40,173 nucleotides of DNA, from positions 1-40,173 of the forward strand of contig JAGWZW010000026.1 of assembly GCA_018971835.1 (NCBI GenBank), read 5' to 3'. The notes below the pieces were generated by a model. The model did not search any database and was not told the origin of the DNA. It saw only the letters and a program-made list of their open reading frames with translations. Origin of the DNA: Alphaproteobacteria bacterium (lineage in GTDB: Bacteria; Pseudomonadota; Alphaproteobacteria; Micropepsales; Micropepsaceae). Shown here piece by piece: positions 17,617 through 23,534 of the stretch; the stretch's first letter is position 1, and every line of letters begins with the position of its first letter. Both the position numbers and the translations under genes were made by a program.

Positions 17617-18549
17617 TCACCAGATACACCAGGCGCGGACGCCTTCTTCTTTCAGGAACGCTTCGGCGCGCGGGCCCTGCAGCATCGAAAGCGTCGCGAA
17701 CATGCCGGCCTCGACGCAGGTTTTCGCCGCCACCGTCACCGAACGCGGCGCACCGGTGACGGGCGTGCAACTCCTGGGATCGAGGATGTGGCAGTATCGC
17801 ACCCCGTCCTTCAAGAGGAAGCGCCTGGCATCGCCGCTGGTGGCAATCGCGCCGTCCGCCAGTTCGATCATCGCGGCCATCTGGCCGGCATGGTCGACGG
17901 ATTCGATCGCCACCTTCCAGCGTCCGCCGCCCTTGCGCGCGCCGGAAACGACCAGATCGCCCCCGAAATTGATCAGCGCCGGTTCGCGGGTCGCCGCGCC
18001 TACCGCGGCAAGTGCGCGGTCCACCGCGTATTCTTTGCCGAGCCCGCCCAGATCGATCTCCATGCCGACCGGCAAGGTCAGCATCGGCGTCTCCCACGTT
18101 ACCTTCTGCCAGCCGACGAAGGGCTGGATCGCCTTGATCTGCTCCGGCGCCGGCACGTTGTCGGAGCCGTCGAAGCGCCAGATCTTGCGCAGAACGCCGG
18201 AGGTGATGTCGAACAGGCCGCCGCTCATCTCGAAACATTGGGCCGCGAAATCGATGAGCTGGGCCGTTTCCGCGTCGAGTTCGATGGCCCGGCCGCGGCT
18301 GGCGTTGATACGGCCGACCACGCTGTCTTCGCGGTAGCGGCTGAACTTCTGCTCGATGCGGCGCGCCTCGGCCTCGGCAGCGCGGCCCGCCGCCTCGGCC
18401 AACGCCGCATCGTCCGTTTCAACCCGGACTTCGCAGGGCGTGGCCATGGCGTGGAAGGCGTAGCGGAAATCCGCCCCCGAACGCGCGAGCGTCGAGGCTG
18501 GCCTGTCGCTGCCGCCGGAACGATGCGTATCCGCCATTGCCAGAGCCAT
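17617..18549 (-). CDS. apbE: ApbE family FAD:protein FMN transferase, copy 1
   Basis: ApbE enzymes transfer FMN from FAD onto a Thr or Ser of a target protein. The 310-residue protein has family motifs: MATPCEVRVE (about 35-44), KFSRYREDSVVGRIN, GGLFDITSGVLRK, the FAD-binding DLGGLGKEYAVDRAL, LINFGGDLVVSG and HILDPRSCTPVTG. Two deviations: no signal peptide or lipobox, so it appears cytoplasmic, and the usual metal-binding Asp in the A-D-A-x-x-T motif is replaced (EAGMFATLSM, Gly282; the Thr at 286 is kept). The second ApbE shows the same change. It lies 19 bp after the DUF3570 gene and 16 bp before dsbD. A likely substrate is the neighbouring DUF3570 protein, which carries D-x-x-S-G-A-T. Confidence 0.9.
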   Translation of the reverse strand: MALAMADTHRSGGSDRPASTLARSGADFRYAFHAMATPCEVRVETDDAALAEAAGRAAEAEARRIEQKFSRYREDSVVGRINASRGRAIELDAETAQLIDFAAQCFEMSGGLFDITSGVLRKIWRFDGSDNVPAPEQIKAIQPFVGWQKVTWETPMLTLPVGMEIDLGGLGKEYAVDRALAAVGAATREPALINFGGDLVVSGARKGGGRWKVAIESVDHAGQMAAMIELADGAIATSGDARRFLLKDGVRYCHILDPRSCTPVTGAPRSVTVAAKTCVEAGMFATLSMLQGPRAEAFLKEEGVRAWCIW

Positions 18550-18568
18550 TGCCGTTACCCTCTCAAGT

Positions 18569-20170
18569 CTAATTGAAACTCCACGTATAGCCTACCATCA
18601 TCCATGACGCCTTGATGCCCGAGAACATGTTCTGGTTCTGGAGCTGGCCGATCATGCCGGCGGGATGCGCGTCACCGGTCTGCTGGTAAATTTGCGCCCG
18701 GGCATAGATCTCGCTGTTGTCGGTGACATTGAAGCCGATCTGCGCCCCCAGCGTGACCGCCGTGAACTTGCCCAGCCTTATGTCGGAAGAGGCATAGGCG
18801 GGCAATGACTGGCCGTTTACAAGATAGTAATGAAAGAAGTTCGCCGCCGATTGCTGGTAGAAGCGCACGTTCGGCAGGACATAGAGCGAGCGGTAAAGCT
18901 TGAAGCGGGCCGAGATATCCGCGGTTTCGGACGAAATGCCCCAATTGTCGTGATAATAGCGCAGCGCCACCTCGGGGATCACCCAGTCGAAATCGATCTT
19001 GTTGTCGATGTAAAAGCTCTCGCGGGTGCGTGACCCCGGCCGGCTTTCATACAGATAATCGACCGGCTCGCCTGTCACGCCATCGACCTGGGAGATGATG
19101 CGGTAGGGGTCGTTCTGATAACCGCTGGAATGGCCGTAGCTGAGATTGGCCTGCAAAATCCAGCGCCGCGTCAGCACCTCGGTGAGCCCCAGAACCAGAT
19201 CCATATCCGACTTCTTGCGGCTGGCCACAGTCTTCCATTGCGGGTTCATCACCGTCAGCGGCGTGGGCACGCCGCCGAAGGGCGTGGACGTCGCCGAACT
19301 GTAATTGACGGCAAAGCTGAGCGTGGTGTTGTGGTCGTTGAAATCCTTGGCGACCGAGGCGCTGCCGGAGATCGAACTGTAATCGTGCTCCTTAGAGTAG
19401 CTGAGCGTAACGCCGGCCAAGCTGAGCGGCCCCAGGGGCTGCGACCAGCCGATATTGCCGGCAAAGCGCTGGTCCTGGAAGCCGCGGTCCATCGGCAGCG
19501 TGTTGGCCGGAACCGTATATTGGCGACCGAGCACGGCGGTGGTACCGCCCGTTCCCGACCCAGACGGTACCGAGATGATGGTGCTGCCGCCCGAAGCGGT
19601 GGTGACAGTGACCGTCGTGGTCGAGCCGGTGGTAGTGCCGCCGGTGGTGGTGCCACCCGTCGTCGTACCACCAGTCGTGGTGCCGCCGCCTCCGCCCTCG
19701 CCGCCTTCGCCGCCGTTGCCGGAGACGTTGGTGTCGTCGCCAAAGCCCGTCGTGACTGTCGTGGTTCCTGTGCCACCACTGCTGGTCGCCGCGGACGTCT
19801 TTACCTGCACCGGCGTCACGAAGGACTGCGCCACATCAGCCGGCGCGGCGCCGTTGGGCGTGGCGCCGGAAACGCTGTCTTCCTGAAAGCCGAGCGTCAG
19901 CACGCCGCCATTGCTGGCGTGATACGAAAAATCGACACTCGGCTCGGTGGCGCGCACGCGTCCGCCGGATTCCGCGTAGGACAGATAGGCCGACCCCACC
20001 TCGAAATAGGGCAGAGTCAGCGTGACCTCGCCGGGCGTGGCATCGGTGTTATCCGTGCTTTGCTGGGCGGCCGCAGGGCTGATGGCGGCATTGGCGGCGA
20101 TCAGGCCGAGCGACAGTGTCGCCAGCGTGTCACGGATATGGCCGGCAGGCTTGGATGTCTTCAATTGCAT
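18569..20170 (-). CDS. DUF3570 family outer-membrane barrel-like protein, copy A, with an FMN-acceptor-like motif
   Basis: A 533-residue exported protein. Residues 1-35 look like a signal peptide ending SPAAA-QQ. Most of the rest is alternating amphipathic strands with aromatic girdles, and the protein ends VGYTWSFN, consistent with a beta-barrel. At residues 98-104 it has D-S-V-S-G-A-T, which matches the D-x-x-[ST]-G-A-[ST] site that ApbE modifies in NqrB, NqrC and RnfG; Thr104 would carry FMN. Residues 130-212 are a Gly/Thr-rich low-complexity insert with GTTTG repeats that copy B lacks. It starts at ATG 20170, inside the 3' end of the DUF4266 gene (10-base overlap). Similar to copy B in most strands, e.g. 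DFNDHNTTLSFAVNY, SGYQNDPYRI and RPGSRTRES. Function is unknown; flavinylation is inference. Confidence 0.85.
   Translation of the reverse strand: MQLKTSKPAGHIRDTLATLSLGLIAANAAISPAAAQQSTDNTDATPGEVTLTLPYFEVGSAYLSYAESGGRVRATEPSVDFSYHASNGGVLTLGFQEDSVSGATPNGAAPADVAQSFVTPVQVKTSAATSSGGTGTTTVTTGFGDDTNVSGNGGEGGEGGGGGTTTGGTTTGGTTTGGTTTGSTTTVTVTTASGGSTIISVPSGSGTGGTTAVLGRQYTVPANTLPMDRGFQDQRFAGNIGWSQPLGPLSLAGVTLSYSKEHDYSSISGSASVAKDFNDHNTTLSFAVNYSSATSTPFGGVPTPLTVMNPQWKTVASRKKSDMDLVLGLTEVLTRRWILQANLSYGHSSGYQNDPYRIISQVDGVTGEPVDYLYESRPGSRTRESFYIDNKIDFDWVIPEVALRYYHDNWGISSETADISARFKLYRSLYVLPNVRFYQQSAANFFHYYLVNGQSLPAYASSDIRLGKFTAVTLGAQIGFNVTDNSEIYARAQIYQQTGDAHPAGMIGQLQNQNMFSGIKASWMMVGYTWSFN
19625..19684 (-). repeat. 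Four imperfect 15-bp tandem units encoding GTTTG repeats
   Basis: Four 15-base units lie in register, the first two being GCCGGTGGTAGTGCC and GCCGGTGGTGGTGCC on the plus strand; units 3 and 4 are more diverged. They encode the G-G-T-T-T series of DUF3570 copy A in frame, so gain or loss of a unit changes linker length by five residues without a frameshift. Confidence 0.85.
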
Positions 20171-20412
20171 CCGCAGCCCCCGCCCGCGAAGCCGCGGCCG
20201 CCGCTCGACGCTTCCTTGCTGAAGTAGATGTGATCGTCGGCCGCCGCCACCAGTGGGTACGGATTGACCGACATTTCCTTCCGCGCCATCAGATCCTTTT
20301 CCCAGGGCTTGGGCCCAATGGAGGCGCAGGCACTCGTCAGCAGCGCCAGAGCCGAAAGCGCCAACGCGAGACGTGCGGCGCGCCGCACGCGAACAAAACC
20401 GCGATGCTTCAC
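20161..20412 (-). CDS. DUF4266 family lipoprotein with Gly-rich Cys tail, copy A
   Basis: An 83-residue small lipoprotein. A basic N-terminus and hydrophobic segment (about residues 13-28) lead to a lipobox-like LLTSAC, Cys29 being the lipidated residue. The mature part has the family signature KPWEKDLMARKEM (about 34-46), then DDHIYFSKEASSGG and the tail GGRGFAGGGCGCN with Cys80 and Cys82. It starts at GTG 20412, two bases after the stop of the tlpA-like gene (TGACGTG), and its last codons overlap the DUF3570 start. From residue 21 to the end it is identical to copy B over 63 residues. The C-x-C tail could bind a metal or cycle as a thiol pair served by the TlpA-like neighbour. Family role unknown. 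Confidence 0.88.
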   Translation of the reverse strand: MKHRGFVRVRRAARLALALSALALLTSACASIGPKPWEKDLMARKEMSVNPYPLVAAADDHIYFSKEASSGGRGFAGGGCGCN

Positions 20413-20413
20413 G

Positions 20414-20896
20414 TCACGACGCCTTCTGGCTGAGCAGTTTCTGGATGTGCTCGCGGTATTCGTCTTCTTTGTTCAGATAGAAACCGTTGTGCACGTCGTG
20501 GACCTTGCCGTCGCGGCCGATGAGAACCGACGTGGGCATGTCCCTGATGTCGTATTTGCCGGCAACCTGTCCGTCCGGATCGAACACCACCTTGAAGTTC
20601 GCGCTGTTGTCCTGAAGGAAGTTCTCAGCCAGGCCATGATCGTGATCGACGTTGACGGCGATCACCACCAGCCCATCCTTCCCGTAGGTCTGCTGGATGT
20701 CGTTCATCCAGGGGAAGGACTGGCGGCACGGATTGCACCACGACGCCCAGAAATCGAGATAGACAACCTTGCCCTTGTAGGCGGAAAGATCGAGCGGCGC
20801 GCCGGAAGCCGCCAGGACCGGGCCCGATTGGGCGGCACCGAGCAGAAACATGCCGATCGCCAGCATGGATGAACGCAACAATTTCTTCGCAATCAT
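20414..20896 (-). CDS. TlpA-like periplasmic thioredoxin, copy A
   Basis: A 160-residue exported thioredoxin-fold protein. Signal peptide to about residue 30 (LLRSSMLAIGMFLLGAA), then DLSAYKGKVVYLDFWASW and the active site W-C-N-P-C (Cys54, Cys57), and the cis-proline loop DMPTSVLIG. ATG 20896 is chosen because it is preceded by GAGG and starts directly at the signal peptide; an upstream ATG would add a 26-residue extension without support. It is coupled to the DUF4266 gene (start two bases after this stop). Likely role: reducing or installing thiols in the periplasm, with DsbD from the same gene series as the electron source. Its separation from the preceding DUF3570-B gene by 185 bp leaves room for an internal promoter. 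Confidence 0.9.
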   Translation of the reverse strand: MIAKKLLRSSMLAIGMFLLGAAQSGPVLAASGAPLDLSAYKGKVVYLDFWASWCNPCRQSFPWMNDIQQTYGKDGLVVIAVNVDHDHGLAENFLQDNSANFKVVFDPDGQVAGKYDIRDMPTSVLIGRDGKVHDVHNGFYLNKEDEYREHIQKLLSQKAS

Positions 20897-21033
20897 GGAT
20901 ACCTCGGCTTCGATGGCTGCGGCCGCGCGAAAGCGCTCCGTCACCACAGACGACGCAGCACGGGCGGTTTTCATCCGTGCGGCCGAAATCTTTTTCCGAG
21001 AAATGCCGCGGCCATGAACGCGATGGTTAAGGC

Positions 21034-21056
21034 GCGCGCAGGTGGGGCCTGCGCGC
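21034..21056 (-). other. Intercistronic GC hairpin between the two modules
   Basis: GCGCGCAGG pairs with CCTGCGCGC over a five-base loop (9 bp stem) in the 185-bp gap after DUF3570-B. No T-run follows on the minus strand, so it is more likely an RNA-stability or attenuation element than a terminator. Confidence 0.4.
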
Positions 21057-21081
21057 CGCCGTCACGCGAAAGAAGCTGGGC

Positions 21082-22512
21082 TCAATGGAACTGCCAGGAA
21101 TAGCCCACCATGAACCACGTCGCCTTGATGCCGGCGAACAGATCCTGGTTGCGCAGCTGCCCGACGGCATAGGCCGGATGGCCGTCGCCTTGCTGGCGGG
21201 CGTATTCCCCGCGGACGTAGATCTCGCTGTGATCGGTGAGATTGAAGCCAAGCTGTGCGCCATAGGTCAGCGAAGTGAATCTTCCCAGCCGAGAATCCGA
21301 GGAGGCGTAAGTCGGCACGGCCTGGTCGCTCAACAGGTAATAGTGGAAGAAACTGGCGGCGCTCTGGTGATACCAGCGCACATTGGGCGTGAGGTAGAAC
21401 GAACCAAACAGCTTGATCTTGGTGGTGAGTTCCGCCGTCTGCGAACTGATGCCCCAGCTGTCGTGATAGTAACGCAGCGACAACTCGGGAATGACCGGAT
21501 CGAAGTCGAATTTGTTGTCCAGATAGACGCTCTCCCGCGTACGCGAGCCGGGACGGTTCTCGTAGAGTGCGTAAACCTGCGTGTTACCCGCCGTATCGGT
21601 TTGCATGAGGGGCTCGCCGGTCACCGGATCGACCACCGAAACAATGCGATAGGGGTCGTTCTGGTAGCCGCTCGAAATGCCGTACGACACGTTGAGCTGC
21701 GCCAGCCAGCGCCGCGACATCACCTCGGTCAGGCCCAGCACCACGTCGGTCTGCGTGCGGCCCTTGGACGAGGTGTTCTTCCACTGCCCGCTCATAGCCG
21801 TCATCGGTGTGGGCACGCCGCCATAGGGCGTGGAGGTGTCGTCCTCGAAATTGACGGAGAGGTTGAGCGTGGAATTGTGATCGTTGAAATCCTGCGCCAG
21901 CCGCCCGCTGAAAGTGAGCGAACTGTAGTCGCGTTCCGTCGAATAGCTGAAGGAGGCACCGACCTGATCGATGCCGAAGAGCGGCTGCGACCAGCCGATG
22001 GTGCCGGCCTTGCGTTCGTCGTAGAAGGCGCGGTCCATCGGCAGATTGTTGCCGGGCACGGTGTACATGCGGCCCAGCGCGGCGGCCGCGAGCTGGCCCG
22101 GCGTCGGCGGCAGCGTAATGACGGTGCTGCCGCCCGAGGCAGTGGTCACCGTGACGCTGGAGCCGGAGGCCTTCAGCGGCGTGACGAAATTCTGAGCCAG
22201 GTCGGAGGGCACCGCGCCGTTGGGCGTGGCGCCGCTGACGGTATCGGCAGTCAGGCCGAGCGTCAGCACTTGGCCGCCCTGGCCGTGAATCGCCAGGCTG
22301 GCCGTGGGTTCGCTCGCGCTCACGCGCCCGTTCGCTTCCTGATAGCTGAGATAGGCCGCGTCAAGCTGCGAATAGGGCAGGCTCAGATTTTCGTCGGTGC
22401 TCTGCGCTGCCGCCGGCGCGACATGGATCGTGTTGGCGGCGACGAGACCGAGCGACAGCGTCGCCAGCGTGTCACGAAGCTGACCGGGACGCCTGGACTT
22501 GTTCAGTTGCAC
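21082..22512 (-). CDS. DUF3570 family outer-membrane barrel-like protein, copy B, with an FMN-acceptor-like motif
   Basis: A 476-residue paralogue of copy A. Signal peptide to about residue 37 (VAPAAAQ-STD), then strands rich in alternating polar and aromatic residues, ending VGYSWQFH. The candidate FMN site is D-T-V-S-G-A-T at residues 90-96 (Thr96), followed by PNGAVPSDLAQNFVTP as in copy A. It lacks the Gly/Thr-rich insert but keeps the VTVTTASGGSTVI strand next to it. Start is GTG 22512, overlapping the DUF4266-B stop by 10 bases, the same overlap as in copy A. A short insertion relative to A (LMQTDTAGNTQVYAL) lies near residue 300. Barrel topology and flavinylation are inferred from sequence, not shown. 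Confidence 0.85.
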   Translation of the reverse strand: MQLNKSRRPGQLRDTLATLSLGLVAANTIHVAPAAAQSTDENLSLPYSQLDAAYLSYQEANGRVSASEPTASLAIHGQGGQVLTLGLTADTVSGATPNGAVPSDLAQNFVTPLKASGSSVTVTTASGGSTVITLPPTPGQLAAAALGRMYTVPGNNLPMDRAFYDERKAGTIGWSQPLFGIDQVGASFSYSTERDYSSLTFSGRLAQDFNDHNSTLNLSVNFEDDTSTPYGGVPTPMTAMSGQWKNTSSKGRTQTDVVLGLTEVMSRRWLAQLNVSYGISSGYQNDPYRIVSVVDPVTGEPLMQTDTAGNTQVYALYENRPGSRTRESVYLDNKFDFDPVIPELSLRYYHDSWGISSQTAELTTKIKLFGSFYLTPNVRWYHQSAASFFHYYLLSDQAVPTYASSDSRLGRFTSLTYGAQLGFNLTDHSEIYVRGEYARQQGDGHPAYAVGQLRNQDLFAGIKATWFMVGYSWQFH

Positions 22513-22730
22513 CCGCAGCCTCCACCGGCGAAGCCGCGGCCGCCGCTCGACGCTTCCTTGCTGAAATAGATGTGATCATCGGCCGCCGCCACCAGCGGGT
22601 ATGGATTGACCGACATTTCCTTCCGCGCCATCAGATCCTTTTCCCAGGGCTTGGGACCGATAGAGGCGCAGGCACTCGTCAGCAGCGCCAGTGCCGTTAT
22701 GGCAAGAGCGATGCGCAATGTCCTTGTCAC
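22503..22730 (-). CDS. DUF4266 family lipoprotein with Gly-rich Cys tail, copy B
   Basis: A 75-residue paralogue of copy A: a shorter N-terminus (MTRTLRIALAITA), lipobox-like LLTSAC with Cys21, then the identical mature sequence ending GGGCGCN (Cys72, Cys74). Only the first 12 residues differ from copy A. GTG 22730 is chosen because it lies two bases after the stop of the upstream tlpA-like gene (TGACGTG), the same geometry as in copy A; a longer frame upstream runs inside that gene. At DNA level the shared 63 codons plus stop differ at 13 positions, all third-codon and silent. Hence the protein is under strong constraint or has been homogenised by conversion followed by drift. Confidence 0.88.
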   Translation of the reverse strand: MTRTLRIALAITALALLTSACASIGPKPWEKDLMARKEMSVNPYPLVAAADDHIYFSKEASSGGRGFAGGGCGCN

Positions 22731-22731
22731 G

Positions 22732-23229
22732 TCAGGATGGCCTTTCGTTGAGCAATGTCTGGATGTGCGACAAGTACTCGCCTTCCCGGTTCGGATAGAA
22801 GCCGTTGTGCACATAATGGATTTTTCCGTCGCGGCCGATCAGATAGCTAGTCGGCATGTCACGGAAGTTGAACTGGCTGGCGATGCGGCCGTTCGGATCG
22901 TACAGCACCTTGAAGTTGGCGCTGTTGTCCTGAAGGAAATCCTCGGCCAGTTCGTGATCGTGATCGACATTGATCGCGATCACCACCAGCCCGTCGCGGC
23001 CGTAGGTCGTCTCAAGATCGTTCATCCACGGGAAGGACTGGCGGCATGGCGTGCACCATGACGCCCAGAAATCCAGATAAACGACCTTGCCCTTGTAAGC
23101 GGAAAGATCGAGCGCCGGCGCGGCCGCGGCGCCGGATGGCAGCGCGGCAAGAGCGAGCCCGCTGAATGCAAGGCTGAGAAGCGACAGCACGAGGCGCCGC
23201 GGAACATGGAACATGATGGAACCGGTCAT
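22732..23229 (-). CDS. TlpA-like periplasmic thioredoxin, copy B
   Basis: A 165-residue exported thioredoxin-fold protein and first gene of the minus-strand series. Signal peptide to about residue 36 (LVLSLLSLAFSGLALAAL), active site W-C-T-P-C at Cys59/Cys62 (copy A has W-C-N-P-C) and cis-proline loop DMPTSYLIG. Start ATG 23229 is used; ATG 23214 (MFHVPRR...) gives an equally good signal peptide and cannot be excluded, as neither has a strong ribosome-binding site. The region upstream holds a dyad overlapping a TATACT hexamer. The nearest plus-strand gene, an EF-hand protein, starts 305 bp away. Confidence 0.9.
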   Translation of the reverse strand: MTGSIMFHVPRRLVLSLLSLAFSGLALAALPSGAAAAPALDLSAYKGKVVYLDFWASWCTPCRQSFPWMNDLETTYGRDGLVVIAINVDHDHELAEDFLQDNSANFKVLYDPNGRIASQFNFRDMPTSYLIGRDGKIHYVHNGFYPNREGEYLSHIQTLLNERPS

Positions 23230-23296
23230 ACGCTGGGGCTGCGGTTGATCGTCAGCCCTTCTTTGCCCTTGCTGGCATAAGCATGAGGTTGGCGGA

Positions 23297-23322
23297 AGTA
23301 TACAGTTTGTTGAAATTGTATA
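23297..23322 (-). promoter_or_regulatory. Candidate promoter and operator of the DUF3570/DUF4266/TlpA series
   Basis: On the minus strand TATACT (23302-23297) is a good -10 match, with no recognisable -35. It overlaps a dyad at 23299-23322: TATACAGTTT and AAATTGTATA around a GTTG centre, with nine of ten outer base pairs matching. The combination suggests an activator- or repressor-controlled promoter about 60-75 bp before the first gene. Confidence 0.5.
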
Positions 23323-23410
23323 TTTTCTTCGCCATCACCGCCCGGCGCCAGATTTCAGAGAACATACTGGGCATCTCTGGGCATCTTGGCAGTGCAAATA
23401 TGCGACTGCG

Positions 23411-23438
23411 TTTCAGTGGCGTATTTAGACGCTATAAA
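23411..23438 (+). promoter_or_regulatory. Possible promoter of the EF-hand gene
   Basis: TTTCAG and TATAAA separated by 16 bp, about 100 bp upstream of ATG 23535. The -10 is good, the -35 weak. If used, the transcript begins just before the nested inverted repeats. Confidence 0.35.
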
Positions 23439-23450
23439 TTTTCTCCATCA

Positions 23451-23519
23451 GGGCGAAAGGGCTTGCGGTTAAGGCCGGCCTTAACCGCCGGCGCGCATGG
23501 TAAGCGCATCCTTTCGCCC
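23451..23519 (+). promoter_or_regulatory. Nested inverted repeats in the EF-hand gene leader
   Basis: An outer perfect 10-bp inverted repeat (GGGCGAAAGG at 23451-23460 and CCTTTCGCCC at 23510-23519) encloses a perfect 24-bp palindrome at 23465-23488 whose left half is GCGGTTAAGGCC. The inner palindrome would be a strong protein-binding site in DNA; in RNA the outer arms would form a hairpin ending 15 bases before the start codon, with the ribosome-binding site AGGAGAAG just outside it. Confidence 0.6.
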
Positions 23520-23534
23520 ATCAGGAGAAGTATC

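Larger units (their letters stand above)
23230..23534. other. 305-bp AT-richer divergent control region between the redox modules and the EF-hand gene
   Basis: No coding frame that I trust. The region is clearly richer in A and T than its neighbours between 23283 and 23450, and holds a 24-bp dyad near the minus-strand promoter, a possible plus-strand promoter and a nested inverted-repeat structure just upstream of the EF-hand start, each listed separately. Confidence 0.6.

Noticed and set aside
19625..19684. CRISPR-like repeat
   Set aside because: The units are contiguous, 15 bp, in frame and inside a gene, with no unique spacers.
20161..20412. DUF4266 as a ribosomally made peptide natural product precursor
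   Set aside because: The Gly-rich Cys tail resembles some precursor cores, but no maturase, peptidase or dedicated exporter is nearby and the protein has a lipobox; a lipoprotein role is simpler.
23465..23488. CtrA binding site
   Set aside because: The palindrome contains TTAA twice, but with an eight-base spacer; the known CtrA site is TTAA-N7-TTAA.
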